Below are positions 28,125-38,300 of a stretch of DNA of 64,000 nt, one piece after another; position 1 is the first letter of the stretch, and each line of letters opens with the position of its first letter. The DNA is from Arthrobacter sp. EM1 (GTDB lineage Bacteria; Actinomycetota; Actinomycetes; Actinomycetales; Micrococcaceae), in contig NZ_CP124836.1 in NCBI RefSeq assembly GCF_029964055.1, positions 62,001 through 126,000 of the forward strand, read 5' to 3'. The position numbers and the translations under genes were made by a program. The notes beneath the pieces were generated by a model, which worked only from the letters and a program-made list of their open reading frames with translations, was not told the origin of the DNA and did not search any database.

Positions 28125-28286
28125 TCACCTTCTACTAAAACGGAATTGCCGGTTTTGCCCAAATCGACAACGTAATATTCGGAAACCTGACGGCGCGGGC
28201 AGGTGTTTCCGTAGATTATTCGAAACGCCGTGCCGGGGTGCCGTGACCCCGCGCGGGATGGCCGCGCGCGGGCCTAGGCTGGGTAG
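28125..28286. other. Divergent promoter region, sulfur operon / CoA-binding gene
   Basis: A 162-nt gap. It should hold the minus-strand promoter that makes the riboswitch transcript (AT-rich stretch around 28150-28190) and the TAGGCT -10 box of the CoA-binding gene. No ORF is seen here. Confidence 0.4.
28275..28280 (+). promoter_or_regulatory. -10 box of leaderless CoA-binding gene
   Basis: TAGGCT, 6 nt before the ATG at 28287; no Shine-Dalgarno. Confidence 0.45.
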
Positions 28287-28712
28287 ATGACCCATGTGAA
28301 CGACCCCGCAGTCATCGAACGGCTCCTGCGCGAGAAGGGGCGCTGGGCCATCGTCGGACTGTCGACGAATCAATGGCGGGCGGCATACCAGACGTCCCTG
28401 TTTATCCGTGACAGTCTCGGGATGGAGATCGTCCCGGTAAACCTGCCCGGGGATGCCGTCCACGGCGAGCCCGGCTACGCCAGGCTGGCCGACATCCCGG
28501 CGTCCGGCCAAGCCCTTGACGTTGTGGACTGCTTCGTGAATTCGCAGCGGGTCGGAGCCGTAGTGGACGAAGCGATCGCCGCCGGCGCGAGGGCCGTCTG
28601 GCTGCAGCTGGGCGTGATCGACGAGGCCGCCGCCGCCCGTGCCAAAGCCGCAGGGCTGGACGTGGTGATGAACGCCTGCCCGGCGCAGGAAGCGCCGCGG
28701 TTCGGTCACTGA
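28287..28712 (+). CDS. CoA-binding (Rossmann) protein, second copy
   Basis: 141 residues of the same YccU-like family as 19998-20495: WAIVGLSTNQWRAAYQTSLF (nucleotide loop), MEIVPVNLPGDAVHGEPGYA, and GARAVWLQLGVIDEAAAARA with GLDVVMNACP near the C-terminus. The second protein has the same AGLDVVMDRC end. It is divergent from the sulfur operon and probably leaderless. Function unknown; a CoA or acyl-CoA sensor or carrier is a guess. Confidence 0.82.
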   Translation: MTHVNDPAVIERLLREKGRWAIVGLSTNQWRAAYQTSLFIRDSLGMEIVPVNLPGDAVHGEPGYARLADIPASGQALDVVDCFVNSQRVGAVVDEAIAAGARAVWLQLGVIDEAAAARAKAAGLDVVMNACPAQEAPRFGH

Positions 28713-28789
28713 GTAACGGCCGCAGGCTGCCGGTCACTTCGACCTGCTATTCTGCGCCGGACCTACTTCGCCTAGCGCTGGGACCAGAC

Positions 28790-29659
28790 TTGTGTGAGCA
28801 CCACGTAACAGAGCCCCGGCGGCCCCTTGGGCGCCGGACGGCGCTTGGGTTCCTGGGCGCCTCGCTGGCGACGGCCTTGGTGGCCTGCGCGGATCCGGCT
28901 GGCCCGTCCACTGCGCCGCCGCAAGCACCCGGCCCCGCAGCCCCTGCCGTGTCCGCCCCTGCCGTGTCCGCCCGGCCCGGGCGTCTGCGCCTCCCGCTCT
29001 TGCCCGACGACGGACCCACCCGACGTCCGCGCGCACCGGTTATCCGGGATTTCACGCTGCCTCCGGTTCAGAACGGGCTGGCGCCGGTGCTGACCAAGAT
29101 CGAGACGAAGCAGCCGGTGGTTTTCCTCACCATTGACGACGGGGTGGCGAAATCTCCCGAAATGATCCGGCTGATGGCCGCGTACGATTATCCGGCGTCG
29201 ATGTTCCTGACCCGGAACTTCGTTCAGGACAACCCCGGTTTCTTCGAACCCTTCGCCGCCCAGGGGAGCCTGGTGGAGAACCACACACTGAGCCACAACA
29301 TCAACATGGTCACTCAGATGGGGTACCAACAGCAGCTCGCAGAAATCACCGGTATGCAGGATTATGCCCAGCGGGTGTTCGGACGGCGTCCCGCGCTGTT
29401 CCGCCCGCCCGGTGGCGCCTACTCGATCAGCATGCGGCAGGCAGCCGCGGCGGCAGGGATTAAGGCGATCGTCACCTGGGAGGCTAAAGCCAACGCCGGC
29501 CGGATGGACTACCAGTACGGCAATACCCTGCGTCCGGGGGATATTGTGCTGATGCATTTCCGCCCCGAGTTCGCCGCCGATCTGGCTGCTTTCCGGGCCG
29601 CCCAGCTGGCCGCCGGCCTTGAAGTGGTGCTGCTGGAGGACTTTCTCGGCGTCGTTTGA
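28790..29659 (+). CDS. Polysaccharide deacetylase (NodB domain), exported lipoprotein
   Basis: 289 residues. RRTALGFLGASLATALVAC looks like a Tat-type signal ending in a lipobox Cys near residue 33. The NodB domain (about 95-285) has the metal motifs TIDDG and HTLSH, then RPPGGAYS and VLMHFRPEF. Such enzymes remove N-acetyl groups from peptidoglycan or other glycans outside the cell. A TTG start is used because no ATG or GTG is in frame upstream of the signal. It lies alone between conserved small genes. Confidence 0.82.
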   Translation: MCEHHVTEPRRPLGRRTALGFLGASLATALVACADPAGPSTAPPQAPGPAAPAVSAPAVSARPGRLRLPLLPDDGPTRRPRAPVIRDFTLPPVQNGLAPVLTKIETKQPVVFLTIDDGVAKSPEMIRLMAAYDYPASMFLTRNFVQDNPGFFEPFAAQGSLVENHTLSHNINMVTQMGYQQQLAEITGMQDYAQRVFGRRPALFRPPGGAYSISMRQAAAAAGIKAIVTWEAKANAGRMDYQYGNTLRPGDIVLMHFRPEFAADLAAFRAAQLAAGLEVVLLEDFLGVV

Positions 29660-29700
29660 GGTACTCCCGGCGGGGACCCAAGAAAGTCGGCGGAGGCAAG

Positions 29701-29706
29701 TAGGCT
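29701..29706 (+). promoter_or_regulatory. -10 box of leaderless MmcQ gene
   Basis: TAGGCT, 6 nt before the ATG at 29713. Confidence 0.45.
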
Positions 29707-29712
29707 GAGTTC

Positions 29713-30120
29713 ATGGACGCAGCGGGACTTCGTGGAATCTGCCTTGGCTTGACCGGTGCTTTCGAAGACTTTCCGTTCGGCCCGGAGACCGCTGTCTTTA
29801 AGGTGCGGGCCGCAGTGTCCGGCGGCGTCCGCCACGAAGCAAAAATATTCGCCCTCTCTGCCCTGCAGGCGACTGACTTCTCCGTCAGCCTGAAATGCGA
29901 GCCGGCCCTGGCAGAGCAGCTGCGTGCGGCGCACCCCGAGATCACCGGAGCCTGGCACCTGAACAAGAAGCACTGGAATGGTGTGCGCCTGGATGGTTCC
30001 CTTCCCGATGCGATGGTGCGCGACATGGTTGAAGATTCCTACGACCTCGTGGTGGCTTCGCTGAACCGCCGCCAGCAGGAACAGCTGGGCTGGGCGCGGC
30101 TGGCAGGAGGCCGGGCATGA
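29713..30120 (+). CDS. MmcQ/YjbR family protein
   Basis: 135 residues, a CyaY-like fold family. DFPFGPETAVFKV near the N-terminus and HLNKKHWNGVRLDGSLPD at about 87-104 are its hallmarks. Members are described as putative DNA-binding proteins, but no biochemical role is established. The ATG is leaderless, and the stop overlaps the next ATG (ATGA), coupling it to the DUF1990 gene. Confidence 0.82.
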   Translation: MDAAGLRGICLGLTGAFEDFPFGPETAVFKVRAAVSGGVRHEAKIFALSALQATDFSVSLKCEPALAEQLRAAHPEITGAWHLNKKHWNGVRLDGSLPDAMVRDMVEDSYDLVVASLNRRQQEQLGWARLAGGRA

Positions 30121-30662
30121 GCGCGCGGATCGCGGCCGGAGAGCTGAACTATCCGGGCATCGGCTCCACGGAGCATGGGCCGGCGCCTGCGGGCTACGAA
30201 TGCCTGGTCACGCACGCCTACGTGGGCGAGGGCCTGGCCAGCTACCGGCGCGTGGTCCAGGGGACGCTGAACTGGCAACTGCAGAAACGGGCAGGACTGC
30301 GTGTCCGCGCGGAATCGGATGTGGTGGCCCCCGGCACCCGCGTGGTCAGCGGGTTCGGCGTCGGGCCGTTCCGGATCGACGCACCGTGCGAGGTGGTCTG
30401 GGTCCGCCGCCCGGTACCCGGTAAGGGCCCGCAGTCCGCCGGGTTCGGCTACGGGACCCTCCCCGGGCATCCCGTCCGGGGCGAGGAGGCGTTCGAGATT
30501 TCCATCGATGCAGGGGGCCGGGTAGCTATCCGGATCACGGCGTTTGGGGTGCCGTCCAACTGGTTCTACGCGGCGGGCGACGTGCTGGCGAAGCGGGTGC
30601 GGGGCCACATCACGTCCCGCTACATCCGGAGTGCACGGGAACTTGCCGCAGGGGTGGACTGA
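30117..30662 (+). CDS. DUF1990 family protein
   Basis: 181 residues. LNYPGIGSTEHGPAPAGYEC (about 9-28) and GFGVGPFRIDAPCEVVWV are family blocks; GEEAFEISIDAGGRVAIRIT and SNWFYAAGDVLAKRVRGHIT form the C-terminal half. No signal peptide. The family is common in actinobacteria and plants, with unknown function. It overlaps the MmcQ stop by 4 nt. Confidence 0.82.
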   Translation: MSARIAAGELNYPGIGSTEHGPAPAGYECLVTHAYVGEGLASYRRVVQGTLNWQLQKRAGLRVRAESDVVAPGTRVVSGFGVGPFRIDAPCEVVWVRRPVPGKGPQSAGFGYGTLPGHPVRGEEAFEISIDAGGRVAIRITAFGVPSNWFYAAGDVLAKRVRGHITSRYIRSARELAAGVD

Positions 30663-30794
30663 GAGCAGCAACAGTGCTGAATCAACTGACCCTCGACCCA
30701 GCAGGGCCTCGACCGGACGCCGCATGAGGGACGCCGCTGCGCTCGGGCGATGGTGGAGCTCGCCATCGTCCGGAACCTCAGGAGGGACAGTGCA

Positions 30795-31088
30795 ATGTGG
30801 ATCGGCTGGATTGAATGTGACCTGCTCCTTGGCGACGTCCACAGCCTGAAGGAAAAGCGGTCCGTGGTGCGGCCCGTGCTGGCCGAGCTGAAGCGGCGTT
30901 TTGAGGTCTCCGTGACCGAGGCTGGCCTCCAGGACCAGTACCGGCGGACCATAATCGGCGCCGGTCTCGTCGCAGCGGACCGGGCCCATCTTATGGAAGT
31001 TCTTGCCGCCGTCGAACGCTTTGTCGCCGCCCGGCCCGACATGGAGCTGCTCAGCGTCCGCCAACGGGAGTTGCGCAGCGATGACTGA
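30795..31088 (+). CDS. DUF503 family protein
   Basis: 97 residues. DLLLGDVHSLKEKRSVVRPV (about 10-29) and FEVSVTEAGLQDQYRRTIIG are characteristic of DUF503, a small ferredoxin-like fold usually found beside rbfA or infB; here it stands apart. AGGAGGGA lies 8 nt before the ATG, which beats the in-frame ATG 45 nt earlier. Role unknown, possibly ribosome-related. Confidence 0.85.
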   Translation: MWIGWIECDLLLGDVHSLKEKRSVVRPVLAELKRRFEVSVTEAGLQDQYRRTIIGAGLVAADRAHLMEVLAAVERFVAARPDMELLSVRQRELRSDD

Positions 31089-31247
31089 CCTCAACTGATC
31101 GATGCAGCAGCGGCGGTGCGGGTGCCGCCAAGGCCCGCGGTCCCGGGCAGGACGAGCCTCCGCCGTGGACCGCCGCGGTCAGCGCTGTCCAAGCCACGCG
31201 GGGTGACTTGGCGCCCATCCCGAGGGGGTTCTCCAAGCGGCAAGTGG

Positions 31248-31283
31248 CCCCACGGCGCGGTCGGTTAGGCCCGCGCCGTGGGG
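31248..31283. terminator. Bidirectional terminator, purL / DUF503
   Basis: A perfect 13-bp stem CCCCACGGCGCGG / CCGCGCCGTGGGG with a 10-nt loop, 19 nt after the purL stop on the minus strand. Confidence 0.8.
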
Positions 31284-31301
31284 TCAGGGTTGCGGTGCGG
31301 A

Positions 31302-33629
31302 CTAGCCGAAGTACTTCGGCAAGGTAGCCTCGTGGGCTTCGCGGAGCGAGGCGAGGTCCAGGGTGTCGACGCCGTTGATCTCAAGCGTGCCGCCCTCGGC
31401 GTCCACGACGCCGATCCGGAGGTGCGCGAAGCCGCGGGCGGTGCACATGTCCTTGAACCTGATTTCCTCGGAGCGGGGCACCGCCACGATGGCGCGGCCC
31501 TGGGTCTCGGAGAACAGCGCGGTGAACAGGTCCACGCCATCGCGGTCCAGGATATCCTGCAGCGCAATCCGGGCACCCACGCCGTAGCGCAGCGAGGACT
31601 CCACGAGGGCCGCGGCAAGGCCGCCCTCGGAGAGGTCGTGCGCGGAATCCACCATGCCGTCGCGGGAAGCGTTAATCAGGATCTCGCCCAGCGCACGCTC
31701 GGCGGCCAAGTCAACCTTGGGAGGCAAACCACCCAGGTGTCCGCGCATGTTGGACCACTCCGAACCGTCCAGCTCCGCAGCGGTTGTGCCGAGGAAATAG
31801 ATGGCCTGGCCGTCTTCTTGCCAGCCCGACGGCGTGCGCCGGTCGACGTCGTCGAACTTGCCCAGCACGGCCACCACGGGGGAGGGGTGGATGGGCACTG
31901 TGCCGGTCTGGTTGTAGAGCGAAACGTTGCCGCCGGTGACCGGGATGCCCAGGACCATACACGCGTCGGACAGGCCGCGGATGGCTTCGGCAAGCTGCCA
32001 CATAACGTCGGGATCCTCGGGCGAGCCGAAGTTCAGGCAGTCGCTGACGGCCATCGGCACGGCGCCGGAGGTGGCGACGTTGCGGTACGCCTCGGCCAGC
32101 GCCAACTGTGCGCCGTGGTAGGGATCAAGGTAGGTGTAGCGGCCGTTGGCGTCGGTGGCCAGAGCCACGCCCAACCCGGTTTCCTCGTCCACCCGGACCA
32201 CGCCGGCGTCGTCCGGGAACGACATCGAGGTATTGCCGCCGACATAGCGGTCGTACTGGCTGGTAATCCAGGACTTGCTGCACATGTTCGGCGAGGAAAC
32301 GAGTTCGGTGATGGCGGTGGCCAGGTCCGCGGGGGCGGACGGGCGGCCGGCGTCCTGCACGGACCCGGTGAAGGAGTCGGCCTGCACGGCGTCCTGCCAG
32401 GCGGGGCGGGCAAACGGCCGGTCGTAGACCGGCCCGTCGTGGGCCACTGTGCGCGGGTCGACGTCAACAATCACGTCACCTTCCCACGTGATGATGAGGC
32501 GTCCGGTATCGGTCACCTCGCCCAGCCAGGAATACTCGACAGCCCACTTGTCCATCACGGCTTCAAATGCTGCGACGTTTTCCGGGGTGACGACGGCCAT
32601 CATGCGTTCCTGCGACTCGGACATCAGGATCTCGCCCGGCGTCAGGGTGGGGTCGCGCAGCAGGACGGAGGTGAGCTCGACTTCCATGCCGCCGTCGCCG
32701 TTGGAGGCGAGCTCGGAGGTAGCGCAGGAGATGCCGGCGGCGCCGAGGTCCTGGATGCCCTCAACCAGGGAGCCCTTGAACAGTTCGAGGCAGCATTCGA
32801 TCAGGACCTTCTCGGCGAAGGGGTCCCCGACCTGGACGGCCGGACGCTTGGAGGGTTTGGTGTCGTCGAAGGACTCAGAGGCCAGCACGGAGGCGCCGCC
32901 GATGCCGTCACCGCCGGTGCGGGCTCCGAAGAGCACCACCTTGTTGCCCTTGCCGGAGGCGTTGGCGAGGCGGATGTCCTCGTGCCGCATCACGCCGACG
33001 GCGAGGGCGTTGACCAGCGGGTTGCCCTGGTACACGGAGTCGAAGACCATTTCGCCGCCGATGTTCGGCAGTCCCAGGGAGTTGCCGTAGCCGCCGATGC
33101 CGGCGACGGCGCCGTGCATCACGCGGGCGGTATCGGGGTGGTCGATGGCGCCGAACCGCAGCGGATCCATTACGGCCACGGGCCGGGCACCCATCGAGAT
33201 GATGTCGCGGACGATCCCGCCGATGCCGGTCGCGGCACCCTGGTAGGGCTCGACGAACGACGGCGAGTTGTGCGACTCGATCTTGAACGTCACCGCCCAG
33301 CCGTCACCGAGATTCGTGACGCCGGCATTTTCGCCGATGCCCACAAGCATGTCCTTTTTCATCTCCTCGGTCACCTTTTCGCCGAACTGGCGCAGGTGGT
33401 TCTTGGAGGACTTGTAGGAGCAGTGCTCGCTCCACATCACGGAATACATGGCGAGCTCGGCGCCTGTCGGGCGGCGGCCCAGGACCTTAACGACTTCCTC
33501 GAACTCGTTCTGCTTCAGGCCCAGCTCGGCCCACGGCAGCTCGACGTCCGGTGTCTTGGCCGCGTTCTCGACCGTGTCGATGTTGAACTTCTTGGTCTCG
33601 GTGGCGTTGGGGCGCGACGTGTCCGTCAT
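31302..33629 (-). CDS. purL: Phosphoribosylformylglycinamidine synthase subunit PurL
   Basis: 775 residues, the small PurL type that works with PurQ and PurS to make FGAM from FGAR, ATP and glutamine-derived ammonia. Motifs: [17 protein letters not shown] (about 49-65), [37 protein letters not shown] and [15 protein letters not shown]. Its ATG overlaps the purQ stop (ATGA). Last gene of the purS-purQ-purL operon, followed by a strong terminator. The 847-codon antisense open frame is a GC-rich shadow. Confidence 0.96.
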   Translation of the reverse strand: MTDTSRPNATETKKFNIDTVENAAKTPDVELPWAELGLKQNEFEEVVKVLGRRPTGAELAMYSVMWSEHCSYKSSKNHLRQFGEKVTEEMKKDMLVGIGENAGVTNLGDGWAVTFKIESHNSPSFVEPYQGAATGIGGIVRDIISMGARPVAVMDPLRFGAIDHPDTARVMHGAVAGIGGYGNSLGLPNIGGEMVFDSVYQGNPLVNALAVGVMRHEDIRLANASGKGNKVVLFGARTGGDGIGGASVLASESFDDTKPSKRPAVQVGDPFAEKVLIECCLELFKGSLVEGIQDLGAAGISCATSELASNGDGGMEVELTSVLLRDPTLTPGEILMSESQERMMAVVTPENVAAFEAVMDKWAVEYSWLGEVTDTGRLIITWEGDVIVDVDPRTVAHDGPVYDRPFARPAWQDAVQADSFTGSVQDAGRPSAPADLATAITELVSSPNMCSKSWITSQYDRYVGGNTSMSFPDDAGVVRVDEETGLGVALATDANGRYTYLDPYHGAQLALAEAYRNVATSGAVPMAVSDCLNFGSPEDPDVMWQLAEAIRGLSDACMVLGIPVTGGNVSLYNQTGTVPIHPSPVVAVLGKFDDVDRRTPSGWQEDGQAIYFLGTTAAELDGSEWSNMRGHLGGLPPKVDLAAERALGEILINASRDGMVDSAHDLSEGGLAAALVESSLRYGVGARIALQDILDRDGVDLFTALFSETQGRAIVAVPRSEEIRFKDMCTARGFAHLRIGVVDAEGGTLEINGVDTLDLASLREAHEATLPKYFG

Positions 33630-34384
33630 TTGTTGTCTCCCACGATCTTGTTCAGGACAGAGGTGAAGAAGCCAAGGCCCTCGGTGCCGGAGCCGTTCTC
33701 GGGGCCGAATCCTGCTTCCACGGCGTGTTCCGGGTGCGGCATAAGGCCCACAATGTTTCCCGCGGCGTTGGCGATGCCGGCGATGTCGCGGCGGGAGCCG
33801 TTCGGGTTGAAGCCGACGTAGCGGAACACCACACGGCCCTCGGCTTCCAGCGCGTCAAGGGTCTTGGCGTCCGCGATGTACTGGCCGTCCTGGTTCTTCA
33901 GCGGCACGGTAATTTCCTGGCCGGCGGCGTAGTCGCCGGTCCAGGCGGTTGTGTTGTTTTCCACCCGCAGGACCTGGTCGCGGCACATGAATTTCAAGTG
34001 GTCGTTTTTGATCATCGAGCCGGGCAAAAGGTGCGATTCGGTCAGGATCTGGAAGCCGTTGCAGATGCCCAGCACGGGCAGCCTGCCGTCCGAGGTCGCG
34101 GCGTCGATGATTTTGGTCATCAGCGGCGCGAACCGGGAGATGGCGCCGGCGCGGAGGTAGTCGCCGTAGGAGAAACCACCGGGAATGACGACGGCGTCGA
34201 CGTCCCCCAGGGTGGTGTCGGCGTGCCAGAGCGGGACGGCGGTGGCGCCTGCGAGCCGGACCGCCCGGATGGCATCGCGGTCGTCAAGGGTGCCGGGGAA
34301 GGTCACGACGCCGATTTTCGCGCCGGCGAGCCGGGGCTCTGCGGCGACGGCAATGGCTTCGCCGATCAGGGGAAGTTCAGTCAT
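33626..34384 (-). CDS. purQ: Phosphoribosylformylglycinamidine synthase subunit PurQ
   Basis: Class I glutaminase of the FGAM synthase complex, 252 residues. The nucleophile Cys is in [13 protein letters not shown] and the His/Glu pair in [19 protein letters not shown] and [19 protein letters not shown] are typical. About 25 residues precede the usual start of the fold ([13 protein letters not shown]). It lies 1 nt after purS and overlaps purL by 4 nt. Confidence 0.95.
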   Translation of the reverse strand: MTELPLIGEAIAVAAEPRLAGAKIGVVTFPGTLDDRDAIRAVRLAGATAVPLWHADTTLGDVDAVVIPGGFSYGDYLRAGAISRFAPLMTKIIDAATSDGRLPVLGICNGFQILTESHLLPGSMIKNDHLKFMCRDQVLRVENNTTAWTGDYAAGQEITVPLKNQDGQYIADAKTLDALEAEGRVVFRYVGFNPNGSRRDIAGIANAAGNIVGLMPHPEHAVEAGFGPENGSGTEGLGFFTSVLNKIVGDNK

Positions 34385-34385
34385 C

Positions 34386-34637
34386 TCAGGCCTCGACGAC
34401 CTCGACGTTGACGACGTCTTCGATCACCGGGTTGGACAGCAGGGTCTCCGCGGCGTTCCGGGCCTGGGCCAGGATCTCTTCGGTCACCTCGCCATCGACC
34501 GTGAGTTCAAAGCGCTTGCCCTGGCGGACAGAGCTAAACGCGGTGAAGCCCAGACGGGGGAGTGCACCCACGATGGCCTTCCCCTGGGGGTCGAGAATCT
34601 CGGGCTTGGGCATAACGTCGACAACGATCCGGGGCAT
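34386..34637 (-). CDS. purS: Phosphoribosylformylglycinamidine synthase subunit PurS
   Basis: 83 residues, the small bridging subunit of FGAM synthase. [20 protein letters not shown] begins the ferredoxin-like fold, followed by [12 protein letters not shown]. First gene of the operon. CAGGAGTTGC lies just upstream of the ATG. The 268-nt region upstream, to the small membrane-protein gene, should contain the pur promoter; I see no clear box or riboswitch in it. Confidence 0.94.
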   Translation of the reverse strand: MPRIVVDVMPKPEILDPQGKAIVGALPRLGFTAFSSVRQGKRFELTVDGEVTEEILAQARNAAETLLSNPVIEDVVNVEVVEA

Positions 34638-34893
34638 CCGGCAACTCCTGTGCGTGAGCGTTGGGTAAGGGCGCAGCGGAGTGGTGCCGTCTCACGCCGG
34701 TCTGCTGTGTGGTGAGGACAGCGTAAAAGGGCGCTCCGCGAGCTTGCATCCCTATTCTACCGGCCGCGGTGCGTCCGGCCGCATTCGCGCGGGCAGTGTG
34801 AACACCGGCAGCGCGGCGGGCGCAGGCGCTGGTGCGCCCTTCGCCTCCGGCCCGGGACGCCGCAGTGCTCTGGTCACCCCGGTGCCCCGTCAG

Positions 34894-34899
34894 TAGCAT
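34894..34899 (+). promoter_or_regulatory. -10 box of leaderless small membrane-protein gene
   Basis: TAGCAT, 6 nt before the ATG at 34906. Confidence 0.4.
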
Positions 34900-34905
34900 G
34901 TGCCT

Positions 34906-35091
34906 ATGGCTGAGAAAACGAAGTCCGTGCTGTTGCCCGTTGTTGCTGCTGCCGTTTTTGCGGGCCTCGGGAGGATGGTCCTGCAGAAGGTCATGGGGGA
35001 CCGGAAGGCCAGGGAAAGCAATGTGGCCGGCCCGCTTGACGAGAAGACCCGCGCCGGGATCAGCGAACTGGTGAGGACGCCGCGGGAGTAG
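34906..35091 (+). CDS. Small single-helix membrane protein
   Basis: 61 residues. A hydrophobic N-terminal segment (VLLPVVAAAVFAGLGRMVL) precedes a charged tail ending in ISELVRTPRE. It is not a recognised family. The leaderless TAGCAT box makes the ATG at 34906 more likely than the GTG 6 nt earlier. Divergent from purS. Confidence 0.55.
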   Translation: MAEKTKSVLLPVVAAAVFAGLGRMVLQKVMGDRKARESNVAGPLDEKTRAGISELVRTPRE

Positions 35092-35303
35092 CGTGCCGGC
35101 GAGACGCCCGGCTCCTTTCTTCCGGGGGCCGCAATTCGGCCTCCGGGGCCCACCCGGGCGGCCCGGCCCAAGGATCTTGTCGAATTGTGTGACAAATTTC
35201 GATTTCCTGTTTGTGTTCTATGTCATAACCGGCTCTCAGTCTGTACTGTATGAATCGGCTGGTATCCGTCAGGGCCGTGAGGTTCCTAGCTCTTTCAGTC
35301 CTG

Positions 35304-35359
35304 CCAGTCCCCTGACCCGGTAGTGCCGCCGCAGTCCCCTGACCCGGCAACGCCGCCGG
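35304..35359 (+). repeat. 28-nt tandem duplication before the subtilase gene
   Basis: CAGTCCCCTGACCCGG occurs at 35304 and again at 35332, each followed by a similar GCCGCC-ending stretch. It lies in the leader of the gene at 35390. The rest of this 298-nt gap is AT-richer (35170-35270), a likely promoter zone, with no ORF. Confidence 0.7.
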
Positions 35360-35389
35360 TATCGTTCCTTATGAAAGGTTCAACTACAC

Positions 35390-38300
35390 GTGAAATCACC
35401 AGGAAAGAGCTTCCTTCGAAGCGGGGGACTCCGGAGGGCCGCGGCACTGACCCTGGGCTTGCCGGTTCTCTTGTCAACAGCCGCAATCGCGCCCGCCACG
35501 GCGGCTCCCGCGATGGGCTCGCCCGTCGCCGGAGTTGCGCAGAAGAATCTGGATCCGAACAGCTACCAGGACGGACGCTACATTGTCGTCCTCAATGAGA
35601 AACCGGCGGCCACCTACGATGGCGGGACGCCCGGGCTGGCGGCAACCAAGCCGGACTCCGGCAAGAAGCTCGACACCGGGAAGACCGACGTCCAGCGTTA
35701 CGAGGCCCACCTCGAAGCGAAGCAGGCCGAGGTCGCCGGGCAGCAGAACGTCCGGATCAAGCGGCAGTTCACCGCGGCCGTCAACGGTTTCAGCGCAAAC
35801 CTCACGGGGGACCAGGCCATCAAGCTGGCCAAGGACCCCGGCGTGCTGGTGGTTGCTCCGGATACCGAAAATGCCCCGGACTACTCGAGCACTGACTTCC
35901 TGAAGCTCAGCGGCCCCAACGGCACCTGGAGCACGAAGTTCGGCGGCCAGGCGGCCGCCGGCAAGGGTGTTGTCGTGGGTGTCATCGACACCGGCTACAC
36001 CCCCTCCAGCGCCTTTTTCGCCGGCGACCAGGTTATGCCGCTCGTTGGCGATCCCGTCGTTGGCGTGCCGTACCGCACCGACGACGGCAAGATTGCAATG
36101 CTCAAGTCCGACGGCGATACCTTCATCGGCGAGTGCCAGAAAGGCGAGGGTACCGGCGCAGACTTTGACGGCTCCGCCTGCAACTCCAAAGTCCTCGCGG
36201 CGCATTACTTCGCCGATGACTTCCTGACGTACGTTCCGGCGGAAGAACGCTCCCCGCTGGAGAAGATCTCCCCGGTCGATGTCGCCAGCCACGGCACGCA
36301 TACGGCCAGTACCGCTGCCGGGAACGCGAACGTCGAGACTTTCGTTGACGGTCGCAGCTTCGGTCTGACCAGCGGCATCGCCCCCGCGGCCAAGCTCTCT
36401 GTTTACAAGGTCTGCTGGGAGGATACCGACCCGAACAGCGGCGGCTGCTACAGCTCCTCATCGATCGCCGCAGTCGACCAGGCCATCTACGACGGTGTGG
36501 ATGTCCTGAACTATTCGATTTCCGGCGCCACCTCCACCACCACCGATCCGGTCTCCATGGCGTTCCTGTCGGCCGCCTCCGCCGGAATCTTCGTGGCAGC
36601 ATCGGCCGGCAACTCCGGCCCGACGGCGAGCACAGTGAACCACGGTGAACCGTGGGTCACGACTGTCGCTGCCAGCAGCTTCTCGCAGGAACTGCAGGGC
36701 ACCGTCGAGTTCTCCGACGGAAGCAAGTTCCGCGGCGCCAGCATCATGAACCGCGAAGTCAAGGGTGCCGGCGTCGTGCTGGCTGCCAACGCGGCCGCCA
36801 CGGCCGGAAACCCCAACGCAGCACTTTGCGGTCCGGACACACTGGACCCGGCGAAAGTCGCCGGCAAGGTAGTGGTCTGTGACCGCGGCGTCTTCGATCG
36901 CGTCGCCAAGAGCAAGGAAGTCCAGCGCGGCGGCGGTGTCGGCATGATCCTCGTCAACCTGAGCAACTCCTCGCTGGACACGGACAAGCACGCCGTCCCG
37001 ACCGTCCACGTCAACCCGCCGGCCACCGAGACCATCAAGGCCAAGGTCACGGCCAACCCGGCCATAACGGTTTCCCTGGTCAACAAGGACACCACCGGCC
37101 TGGCGCCTGAGGCCCAGCCGCAGATCGCCGGTTTCTCGTCCCGCGGCCCGCTGCTGGCAACCGAATCCGACCTGCTGAAGCCTGATGTGACTGCCCCCGG
37201 CGTTGCAGTCCTGGCGGGCGTTTCGCCGATAGGCACCGGCGGGGACAACTTTGGCTTTTTGTCCGGTACCTCCATGGCGGCTCCGCACGTCGCCGGCTTC
37301 GGCGCACTGGTCCTCGGCAAGAACCCGAAGTGGTCCCCGGCCACGGTCAAGTCCGCGATGATGACCACCGCCGGTGACATCAAGAATGCCGACGGCAGCA
37401 AGAACACCGATGTCCTCGCCACCGGCGCAGGCCAGGTTGATCCGGCCCGCATGCTGGACCCTGGATTGGTGTACGACGCCAACGAAGACGACTACCTGAA
37501 GTTCATCCAGGGCACCGGAGTGGACCTCGGCATCCCGGGGCTGGGCAGCACAAAGGCCCGCGACATGAACGTCCCGTCGTTCTCGCTGGGCAACCTGACC
37601 GGCAAGATCGAAGTAACCCGGACCCTGACCGCGCTGACCCCCGGCACCTACCGGGTCAAGGCCGACGTCCCCGGTGTCAAGGTCACGGTAACCCCGTCCA
37701 TCCTGACGTTCGGAACGGCAGGGGAGAAGAAGAACTTCAAGGTCTCCTTCGAGAATCAGAGCGCAGCACTGGGCAAGTTCGCCATGGGCTCGCTGACCTG
37801 GCAGGGCGCCAACAAGAACGTGGCTTCCCCGATCGCGGTCCGTCCGCAGTCGGTCGTCACCTCCAAGGATGTTGCCTTCACCTCCGAGGGCGGCACCGGC
37901 TCCGGTGACCTCAAGGTTGTCTCGGGCACCAACAATGCCATCAACATGACCCTGGACGGTCTATCCAAGGCGGACTCCTCTGCCGTTGAACTGGTCCCCG
38001 GTCCGGTGGCCCTTGGGGTTACGAACGCCTCGAACTTCGCCAAAGCCGTCCAGGTGCCGGCCGGCAGCCCGCTGGCCAAGCTCTCGGTCTACTCCGCGGA
38101 CCCGAATGCCGACTTCGATATGTATGTGGTGAATCCCGCCAACCAGCTGATCCAGGTCGCAACCTCGTCTGCGAGCGAGTCGCTCTCAATCCCCAACCCG
38201 ACCCCGGGAACCTACCGGATTTTCGTGAACCTCTACGCCAGCCCCAACGGCCAGGCCACGAAGGCGAGCGTCGATGCAGCTGTGCTCGGCTCCAATGTCG

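Noticed and set aside
31278..33821. 847-codon plus-strand open frame antisense to purL
   Set aside because: purL has every family motif on the other strand; long antisense frames are common at this GC content and the translation is low-complexity without motifs.
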